A program made the position numbers and the translations under genes. The notes under the pieces were generated by a model that ran no database searches, had not been told where the DNA came from, and was given only the letters and a program-made list of their open reading frames with translations. From Marthasterias glacialis (lineage: Eukaryota; Echinodermata; Asteroidea; Forcipulatida; Asteriidae), in NCBI GenBank assembly GCA_911728455.2, contig OU452225.1, positions 10,390,106 to 10,454,105 on the forward strand: a stretch of 64,000 bases of DNA, in the 5' to 3' direction. Position 1 is the first letter of the stretch, and every line of letters starts with the position of its first letter. Below, in pieces: positions 10,451-24,000 of the stretch.

Positions 10451-13400
10451 CTGCAAAGAATAGACGGAGAAATTGATGAGTTCATCCAATGTATACGCTA
10501 ATTCCGAGCAGTGCTTGTTTATGGTGTTTTACACTACCACAACTATGGCCGCCGCACGCGCAACACGACAATAGCGCATCAGCGCGCATATCAACCAATC
10601 AGCATGGAGGATATGTGTCAACGTGCGCATGTGGCAGTCATAGCTGCGGTGGTGTAAACGCCCATGAACAAGCAGCTGAGATTAGTCTATATACAAAATA
10701 GCATGCAACAACTGCACGTTACCATAAATAATCAACAGAGAAACATCTGTCAGCTGTTAATGGAACTTTCCAGAAATTTAAATTGAAATAGAATACGTAT
10801 TCTGTACTTACCGAATAACCTTACAGTAACCAGTTCAACTATTATAATCTTGAGAGATGTTCTTTTATTATTATGTTTTCTTTTTGAGTTGTATGTCAAT
10901 GTATGATTGATTAGAGAGCAATAAAATGTTACCCCCACGATCAACAAAAAAATCTCAAAATCAAAAATAAACATTCAACTGCATCTTTTACTAATATTTT
11001 CGCAAGGGTGTTGAAAAATTGAATATTTAACATATTCCTGAGAATCCTTACAGCAGGATCCTTTTCGCAACTAGAACGTGCCCGAGTTTACGAGGCTCCC
11101 TAATATGGATGGATACTTCTACAGGAAACAGAGTTAAAAACTCTCAGTCATGATTTACCAAAGAATATATCAAGCAAAGAGGAAAGTCTTTTTCTAATAA
11201 AGTACACAACTCACATCTTTCTTTGGGAAGGTCGTTAGCACTTTGAACTCCTCCGTATGATACCCTTTGGTGCCGAGGTAAACCATGACCATTCGGATCG
11301 GTTGATCGGCTAGGAAACGTCTGGTCAACATGTCACCGCTCGGGACGCGCATCCTGAGTGTGGTCATCGGCTCGGGGCAGTTCTCACTGGGCTCGTCTGG
11401 GAGTTGCTGTTCCAGTGATTGCAACAAGGCCTGCCCCCCAAAAAATAAATAATAATAATAATAAATAAAATAAACTAAAATAAATGTGATATATTGATGT
11501 GATATTCTTTAGTAAATTTATTTAGTATAAACAAGCAGGGAGCCAGTCATGCCAGTATACAATACGAGGTATTTTGGATGGTAATCCATTTCTATCTGCT
11601 GTTTTTTTTTTGCCAAGCATAAATTAACAGAAAGCCAGTCATGATAAGTGTACAAATTCCATGATAATAAATGGTATGTTGGTTGGTTAACCATCTGCCG
11701 ATACTGCTAACCTTATTGAGCAGGGAGCCAGTCATTAATAGTGTACGTTACATGGTACTTTGACTTTTAAACCTTTTTGCTGTTTTTTTTTTTTTGCTAA
11801 GCATAAATTAGCAGGGAGCCAGTCATGAACAGTATACATTACATGGTACTTTGGCTGGTAAACTATTTCTTTTGTTTTCTCTTTTTTTTGCTAAGCATAA
11901 ATTAGCAGGGAGCCAGTCATGACCAGTATACATTACATGGTACTTTGGCTGGTAAACTATTTCTTCTGTTTTCTCTTTTTTTTGCTAAGCATAAATTAGC
12001 AGGGAGCCAGTCATGACCAGTATACATTACATGGTACTTTGGCTGGTAAACTATTTCTTCTGTTTTCTCTTTTTTGCTAAGCATAAATTAGCAGGGAGCC
12101 AGTCATGACCAGTATACATTACATGGTACTTTGGCTGGTAAACTATTTCTTCTGTTTTCTCTTTTTTTTGCTAAGCATAATTTAGCAGGGAGCCAGTCAT
12201 GACCAGTATACATTACATGGTACTTTGGCTGGTAAACTATTTCTTCTGTTTTCTCTTTTTTTTGCTAAGCATAAATTAGTAGGGAGCCAGTCATGACCAG
12301 TATACATTAAATGGTACTTTGGCTGGTAAACTATTTCTTCTGTTTTCTCTTTTTTTTGCTAAGCACAATTTAGCAGGGAGCCAGTCATGACCAGTATACA
12401 TTGCATGGTACTTTGGCTGGTAAACTATTTCTGCTGTTTTCTTTGCCAAGCATAAATTAGCAGGGAGCCAGTCATGACCAGTATACATTACACGGTATTT
12501 TTGGATGGTAACACATATCTGCTGATTCAAAATTAACAGGAAGCTAGTCACAAGCAGAGTACATTACATGGCATTTTGGTTGGTAACAGTGGCAGCGAGA
12601 TAAATATAGTATACCTTTTGTTCTGCCTCTCTCTCTCTGATTTCTTGCTCTTCTTGTTCCTTCAATCTCTGCTCTTCCTTCTCTTGCTTTAGTCTTTCTT
12701 GCTCCTTTTCGGGTTGGGGGGGGAGAAATGAATAAGACCATTAGATTTTAGATAATGCCATTTTCAAAAGAAAACGCAGCACTGCAGCCCACATTTCCAC
12801 CAATCATCAACAATCGGGCAAGCTCTTTCTCCCATCATCTTTAGGCCTTATCGAAATGGACTAGCCACCCAAACCATGTAATACCTTAGCCCTGCCGGAC
12901 CCAGGCACAGGAGGGAACTACTATACCCTAGACTAGCAAGCCAAACCATGCCAATACCTTAGCCATTATACCCTAGACTAGCCACCCAAACCATGTAATA
13001 CCTTAGCCCTGCTGGACCCAGTCCCGCGAGGGAACTACTATACCCTAGACTAGCAAGCCAAACCATGCCAATACCTTTGCCATTATACCCTAGACTACCC
13101 ACCCAGCCCTGCCGGACCCAGTCCCGCGAGGGAACTACTATACCCTAGACTAGCCAGCCAAACCATGTTAATACCTTAGCCCTGTCGGCCATTAAGGAAG
13201 CTTGATAAGCAGCATCTTGTTCTTGCTTCAGCTGCTCAGCAGCTCTTCTATCATTCTGTAAATCAACCGAAGGAAGAGATAAATAGACAAGTATAGATAT
13301 TAAATCTCTGTCCAGGTGTGGATTTCACAAAGTGCTAGGACTAGTCTTATCTCGAGTTAGGACGAGTAACTAGTCCTAACTTACAGGACTTGTCATAAGT

Positions 13401-14983
13401 TAGGACTAGTCCTAAGGTGGGACTAGTTATGTGAAATCCACTGCTGGGTCCACTTTCATGAAGCTGCTTTTGTGCTACTACAGACCCTTCTCTGAAGACG
13501 TCACTAACGCTCGCCATGATGGAGAACTTACAAGCGCACGTCACGCACATACGTTTCTAGAACTGCACGAATATGTGCTACAATGCGCAACACTTGATGG
13601 CACTATGCATATGCATCCTACATACGGTGCGTAGTACTCCAAAAGGGCAGACCTCCCATGTTGCTATACACTAATCCGAGCAGCTTGTTCATGGTGATTT
13701 ACAGCACCGCAGGTATGGCCTCAGCATGCGCGTGCGACGCGACAACGTGTGTCAGCCGCGCATTTGTACCAATCAGCATGGGAGATTCGCAGTGCGTGTG
13801 CGTTAAAGCGGGCGTGTGGCGGCCATAGCTGCGGTGGTGTAAAACACCCATGAACGAGCTGCTCGGATTAGCCTATAGAAATGCGACATCAGTGAGAAGG
13901 CTCTATATCAGAAAAAGATGCACAAGCAAAAGTGTATTTCATAAACAATCAATAGAAGATTTGACGGCACTTGTGTGTGTTCACAATGGATTTACATTCT
14001 TGCATCATTCATCTGCTAACAAGAACTGCCGGCAAGTTGGCTTGCCTTTTGCTTTGCTTATGGTAAGCAGTGATTATGAGGGCTGCTCCGTATGCAGAAC
14101 AATATATGCTTACAGTTGTGCTTAACCAGAAAAAACTGTCACCAGCCGAAAAACCGTGTCATATAAACCATTTGCAACCGGTTTCCTGCATATTATTGCT
14201 TAGCAGAAAACTGTTAAGATTTGGGGCCAATTTCATGGCCCTGCTTAACGATAAGCGAATTTTCATGATAACCATAGCAGACAAATTTGCTTAAGCGTAA
14301 AGCCTATTTCACAGGTTAGCAAGAAAATTAGAGGGCCAGCTTGGACTTTCATTGTTACGCCATTCACTTTCCTACAGTAAGCACAGGCAGGTTAGCAAGC
14401 CTTTTCATGTGCTTACGGTTAGCAGCGCTAGCAACGGTATTTTCTTAGAATTTCCCGGTGGTAAAATGTTGCCGACATTCGGTGACAAGGCTTTTTCTGT
14501 AGCAGCCCCTAAGCTGTGGAATGCACTGCAATTGCATATACGTAATGAACAAAAACTCGCCTCTTATAAATGTAAAATAAAAACCCATCTTTTTAATGCT
14601 GCATTTATAAATTAGTTTTTTAATCGATTAATTGATTGGTTTTTTAGTCTATTATTGTTTTGTAAATTTTACTTATACGGTCACCTTGTTGCCAGTTAGT
14701 TTAGAGTATTTACATAGGTAGAGTTAGAGGCGTCTGTCCCCTGAAAAGGTCAAAACATTACCAATGCCAGCAGGGTTAGGCTTATGTAAGGTAATAAATA
14801 ACTTTTAGTTCTCTGTTGGCGGGACAGACGTATCCCCATACTGCAGTTTGGGCATTGGCCTGGTGATCAGACCAGTTTTTGTCTTTTTCTTTGCCTTTTT
14901 TCTTCCAGTCTAATTATGTATTTTAAATTGTGTCATGCGCTTTTGATCATTTTATATGTAAAAGGCGCAATATAAAATTTTAA

Positions 14984-15025
<42 letters not shown>

Positions 15026-18000
15026 AATTGCACAGTAAAAAACAAAATTGGCTGCTAAGCAGCTCTATGAATTTGGGCCCTGTTGTCTGCTTTAGTAGCT
15101 CTATAAACCTGAGCCTTGGTCTTGGCCTCGGTGCCCCCAATACAAACAGCGATATAGCTACTAAAAGTGGCCCTGACACTCTCAACAGGTCTCACCCCTT
15201 CAGGAACCAGATTCAAGAGAAGAGGGAATCGCTAACATTTTTTGGGGGGGAAAACTTTGTAAAACTTCCTACCTCTTGTTCAATCTCTGTTTGTCGTTGC
15301 TCTGTGAACATATCCACCGCGTGGATCAGACTTGTCATCATTTCATCTATACCAGTATTGCCTTTTCATAAAACATACACAACAACAGTTATGAATTAAC
15401 CTAAGGAATTGTGTCACTTATCCTGTTTAGACAGGATATAGACCTTTCTTTTTGAACGTCACAGCCCCAGTTTTTGCCAACCAAGATGGAGAAACTACGG
15501 GAAGCTTTCAATGCAAAGCAAAAAACACAGATAATCACAGCTTGCAAAAATGTCACAAAAATATGCAATTTTTTTAAAGAATTTGTTGGAAACAAATTAA
15601 CCAATAATGAGATGTATTTTCTTCAAATAGTAAGTTTGCAAAAATGTTGAATTTGGTCACAACGTCTGTCAACAAGACTTGAATGTTTTGCTACATTTGG
15701 CCGTCCATGCCAACCAGCGCGGTTTGCTTATCAATAATAGAAAGGTCTGTATTGTAAAGCATCATGGTTGACTGCGCATATGTACTGTTATTCAAATTCT
15801 GTCATTAAGGGACCTTGTTAAAACTAATCCAGGACAACCAGTGGGGACAAAACAGTCCGGAGGGTGTTATCACCCACTGTTGATTCGCCTGGTTTACAAT
15901 TGCGTTATTGGAGAAACCATTGGAGAAGTTGAAAAAGTGCCTGGCTTTTTTTGACAAACCACACAGATTTTAGATCACTATCTACTGGAAACAAGCAGGG
16001 GGGCTGATTTACATTTTCAAGATTCGGTGTAGCTACACTACTTCTTATAAATGTAATGACCTCCAATCCTTCCAGCTTACTCCAAACCGCAAGTTTGTTT
16101 ATTCTACATTTAATCAGCCAGTCAAACCGCAGAGTGCTCAGCGGGGTGCATCAACAGAGGGCCTGTCTATGTTCCAGAGAGAACTGTGTTCCATTCAGAA
16201 GAATTAACAATGTCTCACACACAAATAGAATCAGATGGAGATCCAACAAAAGCTCCACTACGGATGAAATGTTTTCCGCTTATCTGTGCTATAAATAATT
16301 TTGACAAGACCCCCAAACTTTTATTCCCTTTAACTTAAAACCACAGTGGATGATATTGAATGGTCAAATACTAGGAGGATTAATGCTCAATTGTAATTTT
16401 GCCCTAACTTCCTCCGTTCATCAGTTCAGTGGAAGCTCTGAATTATATTTACCTTGAAGAACTGAGAAGACTTCCGTGTTGGATCGTATCCTCATTACGA
16501 TTAGTAACAAAGGGAATTTATCTTGGTTTAAATTACGAACTGTCGCCGTGGTGACACTGCCAAACAACTTTGTACAGGTGCTGAGGAGTCTATAAGAAGG
16601 AAAATACGAAATAAATGTTATCAGTAACTATCAAAAAGGGACACATTGCCTTCGGATTGGCTGAATTTGGCCAATAAAAACATCTGCTATGAAATGAATA
16701 CGGTTGGAGATAGATATTTTCAAAGTAGAATATAGTATCCCTTGAAAGTGTGTGGCTTTTGTTTCATTTCGTGACAGAACACGGTCCTCCATTTTGTAGA
16801 ACCAAATTTTTGACTCCCAAAATGGCGGATGTATGTTTCTAGGTAGAGTGTAGTTCTGCTAGTTGTATTTTTGAGAGGCAAATTTATGTGTTTTTAAAGG
16901 GCAAGGGCACCAAGACATTTTCTTCTTAAAGTTAAACATTTCTATTCTTGAAGTTGTAAATTTCTATTGGAAAATTTTACGGGCACCAAGGCAATGACCA
17001 GGTGGGGCAACGGAGACAATTGCCGTGAAGTATCAGGTCTGAGGGTGTTTTATTATATTAGAATATCAAGGCTTAGCTTAACTCACCTCTCCTTGTTCTC
17101 CTCAGCTGTGACATCCCAGGCCCACGTGACGAAGTTCTGCGTTAGGAAATTAACGATGCTTTCCGCGCAGAGGAGTTGACTGCAGAAGACGTTGCTCTGG
17201 ACGCTTTTATCGCTGTGGATGTAGATGGCTAGCAGTTTCCTCTAAAAACACCAATTAAAACACCAATTTAACTGATTAAAGATAACTAACTGTCTGACCA
17301 TTTAGTGTAGTCCACTGTGGTTGTGAATGATAAACAATAACCATCCCAGCCTGCAATATCTCATGTGGTGAATGCATACAAAGTACACTCTCAACCCTCC
17401 TAGGGTATTGGTGAAAAGGGGTATTGGTGCAGCATCTATGAAGACATGACAAGTCTGACTGTTCAATGTCACCTACTGTGCTTTTAAATGACAGACGAAG
17501 TATGTCAGCCTGCAAAGTGGTGCATCTACAAAGTACACTGTCAACCCTCCTACTGTCTGACCATTCAACATCATCTCTGAAGTTTGGAATGATAGATAAA
17601 CTATGCGAGCCTGCAATATATGTGGTGAATGCATTACACAACAGACAGTCAACCCTCCTACTGCCCGACCATTCAATATCACATATGCTCTTGAATGACA
17701 GATGAAGTGTGTCAGCCTGCAAGATAACATGTAGTGCATCTACACAGTTCACTGTCGACCCTCCTACTGTCTGACCATTCAATATCATCCACTGTGATTT
17801 GGAATGATAGATAAACTATGCCAGCCTGCAATGTGATATCATGTGGTGAATGTATCTACACAGTACACAGTCAACCCTCCTACTGTCAGACCATTCAACA
17901 TCATCCACTGTGGTGTAAAATGATAGGTAAACTATGCCAGCCTGCAATATGATATCATGTGGTGAATGCATTTACACAGTACACACATTTTGAATGGTTA

Positions 18001-21000
18001 CAAATGATCGGTCCACTCACTTGAAATTGTCAATATGGTAAACCCCAAAAAGAACACACACAGGCTAAGTTCACTGTTTCATAATTCTGTATCAGAATTG
18101 CATAAGAATAAATAAAGATAAAAGAACTTCCAGGGGGTGCCACTCACCTCTATTGCTGCGCCACTGAATGCCTCCCTGACTGCATCTTCTAATGGACCCA
18201 TATAAAACTGTGGGTGGGTTTCCCCGTACCTTGAGCTGAACTCATGACTGAACTGGATGAGGCCGTCCGTTTCATTCTCGATATCCGCTGGTACTAAAAT
18301 GATAAACAAATAATCAAACAAATAAACAAACAAATAAATACATTAGCAGGGTGTCATTTGCCAAAAGTGATAATCAGTAACTGTGTTTGAATCCTCTATA
18401 ATCTAAAGGATATGACATGATGAGAGTGAATGAAAATGAAAAATCCATGAAACATCGGTAGAGGGTTTGGTGGCTACCAACCACGCCATAACCCGTCTCA
18501 AGGCAGCATTCTGTGCTTAAATGCAGATGGGGCAAGCACCTTGGTGTAGTCAAAATACAGTCGAGTACTGTGTTAAGGCTTTACATGGGCCTGGATGTAT
18601 GTAAATGACCTTAAAAAAAAAATAGTAAACAAATTCCATAACAATAGTTTTGTAAAATCTGGAAATTCAGAAAAATCTGCAGAAATCTCATTCCTGATAT
18701 AAAGAGAGAAGAAAAGGAACTTACGTAACGGTTCAAACTTCCTTGATGAATATTCATTACTGAAGATGGTGTTATCATCGATGTCCATCTCGGGAACATC
18801 ATCTTCACTGTCGCTTATATTGACACCAACACTCGACGTTGTGGGCTTTAAAGAATAGAGGAGATGTATTAACAACTGGCCGAGTTTGAATGGAGTGAAG
18901 TTTTGGCTACAGCTGAGGCCTGAGTACCCATCTAGTCTCTGTTTCTTAGGCTGTGTGTGACAGACACACTTAAATTCCAATAATGGTTATCACACAAAGA
19001 CGATTCAAATACGGTAAAAATATTGCGCTTCTGTGTCCCATATCCAGTGAGGCTGAAGACGTGCTATGTTTTCCGTATTCCACGAGTCCATGTGTTATAA
19101 CGAATTTACCTTCAGGTAAACTTGATGCACAATACGCGAGTTAGAACCGCGTAAGAAAAGGGTGTGATATGTACCGTGCAATCTTGTTGCTTTGGAACGA
19201 TCAATCAGAATCGAGGATTCAAGTTTGCTAGAAGATAAAGTTGCTTGGTAGTCCCACTTTGCTATTTATTTTTGTCACTGCCTATTTTTTTGGTAATACA
19301 CGTATAAAGCCCATTGCTTTTTTTATAATTTTAAAATTGTAAACATTGTTAATTTCTCTGCAATTTTGACATTTGATGACTAATGAAGATTTGATTGAAT
19401 AAACCACTGATACAAAATAATGTCTTTGGTTAATATGGCTGAGGCTGTACATCTACATGTAGCTGTAGTCAAACCTGATCTAGCCATAGCCACACCTGAA
19501 GCCATAGCCAGAAGCAACGTTTGCAGAAGCCCTGTGCTTAATGAAACCTTCTTGGCTGCGTATGACGAGTCTTTGGCTCTGGCTGTGGCTGTAGCTGTGG
19601 CTATGGCTGTAGCTGTTGATCTAACCCTAGCCACACCTGAAGCGACAGCTAAATTAAGATTTGTTGAAGCCTTTGTTTAAAAAAACTAGGGCCCAATTTC
19701 ACAGAGCTGCTTAAGCACAAAATGTAGCTGAGCACAAAAATTTGCTTACCTGAATAAGGTTACCAACCAAAACCTATGTCACAAGTACCATATGTGACTG
19801 GTTTCCTGCTTCCTTTTTGCTCAGCTGAAAATTTGTAAGCGATATTTCAAGTCTATGGAACTAAGTCCTGCCTGGGCCAATCTATAGCTCACTTTTTAAA
19901 AATTGAAATGTAAAATCGCTGAACTTGCATTTGAATTATAGGCTGAGGTTGGTATGTATAATGTAACCGCTTAGGAAACATGACAAAACTATTTTTCTAC
20001 TAAAATCATATCATATCTTGAGTGGAGAGTGGATCTTACCTCATCTGTCTTATTGTGGTTCTGTGGCCGGCAGAAGAATAACTTATGGCTGGGGAAGGAT
20101 ATCCCTGAAGCTGCTAGTGTTAACTGGAAAAAGAAAGAGAGAAATTAAACGACGATAAATTTAAAGAAGCCATGATTTAGCTAACTAAAACTAAGCTATC
20201 AAGGATTATAACAGGCACCTTCTCAAAACTTTTCCAGGATAAGTTGCGGAAAAGTTTATCCACAAAGGGTAAATAATTGAGGATAAGTTGCTGATTTTTT
20301 TCTTCATGTTGTACTGTGGAAGATGCATTAATCAAATATCATATTATAGTTTGGCAAAGGTCTATCATTCCATGAGTTTTAGCTCAGGGTGCCTCCATCC
20401 ATTCCAATTGAGTTTCGGGCATTCTTGAGGTCAACTTGCAGTGTATAACTGAAGCACACTTGAAGTAAATTACTAGTAAACTTTGCGGGTATAACCAAGT
20501 AAAAATTTCTTTTGGGAGGAAGTTGTGGCTCTGAAAAGAGCCGTTGTGGTCTTGACATTTTGAACAGCTTACTCTGCTTGTCTTCAGGAGAAACACACTG
20601 TCCTCCTGACTGTTTGAACACCGTTCAGCTCTCCTGATCTTCAGCTTGGTTCGTACTTACCGAATCGTCGGTGTCATCCGGCCATCCTCTCCACTGTTGG
20701 TACCTGACGGATACGTTTGTTAATGCACAGATGCCCTGTTTAACGTTTAAGATTGTCTTGCAGCCCTCGTAGCGTAGTCTGTACTCTTGCGAGGAATCTG
20801 TGTCGGTGATGATCAACTCAAAGGACAGCATCAGCTTGTCGGAGAAGCTCGTCCTGTGTTGGGTTGTGGTAACAATCACACGGCGAGGATAAAATGTGAA
20901 ATCCATTTAGCCGCCCCCCCCCCAACCCCCTTGCCTAGAGATTTGAACAATTCCCACACAAATGACATTGTTGAAAGGAGACCTTAATGAACCAGAAAAA

Positions 21001-24000
21001 AAAAGCGGGCAGACTTGTAAAAAAATGACAAGCTGACTGGTCACGCTGGCCTCAATCTCAGCCCTGCATGTCCTGCCCAGGCAGACACAATCACATGTAT
21101 TTTGATACAGGTCTTCTCTTTGACTTTTTAAACCGTACTTTGAGTGACATCCCTGTTTAGTTTTATACACAAACTCTAAAAAAACACAAACTCCAACAGA
21201 GGGTGTCCTCGGTCTGTCAGACCACCATGATCACTTTTGTTCAAGTCTTTCCTTATCTAACAGGTAGACTGGTTATGGATTGTGGGGTAGGTAGGCACAC
21301 ACACCGTTATGGGGACATTTATACAATGGAACAAAGGTCCCCCACAACGTTTTTCTTTGTCAAACCCTGTCCCCACAAGGTAATTCAATAGAAAAGGGAA
21401 CAATAGAATAACAATAGGCCGCCCCACAACTCTGCGTTAAAAAGAATGTGTGTACTGCCACACTTAACCACTTAGTGGTTTCCAAAGATTTTCCATGGGT
21501 ACCCGGCGGGATTATTCAGAATTACCGGAATAATTTTTCTTGGATTACCGTTGTCACAATGAAACCATGACTAACTCAGGTAAAGACAACAAAAATCATC
21601 ATCTTTTTTATGAAGAGCCACGTATGTTAAAATGACAAGTTATTGATAAACACGGTAGGGGGGGGGGTATATCTCAATAAATTGCATTTTTGGATTTTCA
21701 CAAAGAGCCATTCATCCCTACAGATGCATAAAATACACTGAAACAGCAGAACCTAGATGAAGGTCTAATGGTTTTCATGCTTTCACTAACAGCCACGTGA
21801 GTCAGTGTTCTCATGATCGCGTGGCCATTGAGAGGTGTTTTTTACCCCTTTTGTTCCAAGAAGGGGATAACGAGGCATCGAGAGGCTGCCATCATTGTTC
21901 ATTCATTGCATTTCGGCTGAATGACATTTTCTCGGTCGAGCAACAAAACAGACGATCCAACAAAGAGAATCTTTCTTCTCTTTGCAGTGTCAAGGCAGGG
22001 TTTCTTTGTGCCAGTGGTACCCTCACAGAAAAGAACATTCCGGCAATTCCACCAAAAGAATCCCACCAGGGGGACAGGACATAAAAAAATAAATAAAAAA
22101 TCCTGGCGGCAACTGGTTAAAGACAAAGTGTTTAGAATCACTTACTCTTGCCCATTGGCCTGGTCTGTGCTGGTTGTTGGTACACCAGGCGTGAGTACGT
22201 GCAATCTGTTCTTGAGCGGTAAATTGAGCGAGGACAAGATTTCCTAAAATGCATAGAAAAAGATCTCTGCTTTTCAAGGAAGGGTTGGCAAGTTGTATCT
22301 GTTCCCCGAATTCCATCGAAAATACGTTCAAGTGCACTTAATACAAGTGAAAAAGTACAAGATTATTCTCCTAACGGGTACAATTCAGAACAAGGTAAGC
22401 CTCCTTTTTTGATCTTTTTGTTGCTGTATTTTTGTGTTCAATGTTCAGTCCAATTTTATGGGCTAGAATTGTTTTAAATTTCTACTTGTAAATTTTGTGC
22501 ATTAAACCAAAAAATTAATACTGAACACTTCATATTAGTATTTTTGTCATACCATTGATAATGTAAGTTTAAAAACCGTCATGAACACATGTATGAATAA
22601 GTATATAAAGTTATCACACAAGTGCAAGTGGAATGTGGAAAAATATAGTGCTTCTGCGTCTCATATCCAATGAGGCTGAAGACCAAGTGGAATATGGGAT
22701 GTAGACCACTATATTTTTCCGCATTCCATGATCGGGCGTGCAAAGTTGACGCACAGCTTAAACTAGCGCAATACTTGGAGTTAGAACAGCACCATACACA
22801 GGGTGAGATATAGACCGTGCAATACGATATAATATCACATTGTTGTTGCCATGGATTGACCAATCAGAATCGAGGATTCAAGTTTGCTTGCAGATAAAAT
22901 ACATTTTTGTTATAACAACAATGGCTTATGATATGACGATGTCGCAGGGAACCAATCACAATGCAAAGTGATTACAGACCTCGTTGAAGTGAACCAATCA
23001 CAGAGTCCAACAAAATAAACCATTTGTAAGCAAATAGACTAGGGGTGGATTTCATAAAACTAGTCTTACCCAAAGATTATAGAGCGCCAAAGGGGCAAGA
23101 TGGGGAACTCTGGCTGAATTGTTGAAATGTGAAATCCCACTGGATGCTATTTCAGCTAGGTAACTCTTTTGATACAACAACAGATCAGTGCAGATCAGTG
23201 CAGACAATGACCAATGCTATCAATGGGAAACAAAGCTGAAATGGCACCCATGCGTATTTCACGTTCCAACAACAGATAAAGCTCCTGCTCCCCAGTGCTC
23301 TATAATATTTGGTCCTACCTTAGGACTAGTTACTTGTCCTAACTCGAGATAAGACTAGTCCTAGGCGCTTTGTGAAATCCACACCAGTACACAGAACATG
23401 TTTTTGTTAGGCCTAGTCAATATATTATATCGAAGGAATGTCTTACTGAATCGTTTGGTGGTGGCCTAGCATTGCCCCATCCTCCAATCAGCATTTTCTC
23501 TGTAGGGATGTTCAGACTGGTTGATAATAGCTCCTTTAATGTACCTGTTTCAGTCACAGACAAACTTGTTTCATGAATAAATAGAATTGGCAAATAGAGG
23601 TAACTTAAAGCCCCAGCTCAACATTGGTAAACTGACTGTAAATGTTTCCAATCTTTGCACAAATCAAGATATATGTAATAAAACCAACCTGCGAAAATGT
23701 CGGCTCACTTCGTTGTTTCATTTGAGAGAAAATGGTAAAAATGCATTCAGCATTTTTGTACGCATTCCTAAAGCCAGAGGTTTCATCTCATTGAGACGAA
23801 AACTTATTTTTGGATCTTATTTCATTTAGTATTTACAAACGATAACACTTCAGGCAGAAATATTTCAAGGATTGGTTTTCATCATTTTTTTTTTTTATAT
23901 TCCTATCAGTCTGAAAGCTTTACTGATTATGAAGTTCATACCAGTACCAATCTTCCATAGAAATATTTCTGTCTTAAATTCTATGAAAGTCAAGAATTTG

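Noticed and set aside
12291-12551. Frame with repeated GHDWLPA segments
   Set aside because: By-product of the 93-bp tandem array in FAF1 intron 14.
17276-17788. A 170-codon frame on the minus strand, the longest in the window
   Set aside because: It lies wholly in the 106-116 bp minisatellite, and its peptide repeats with the array.
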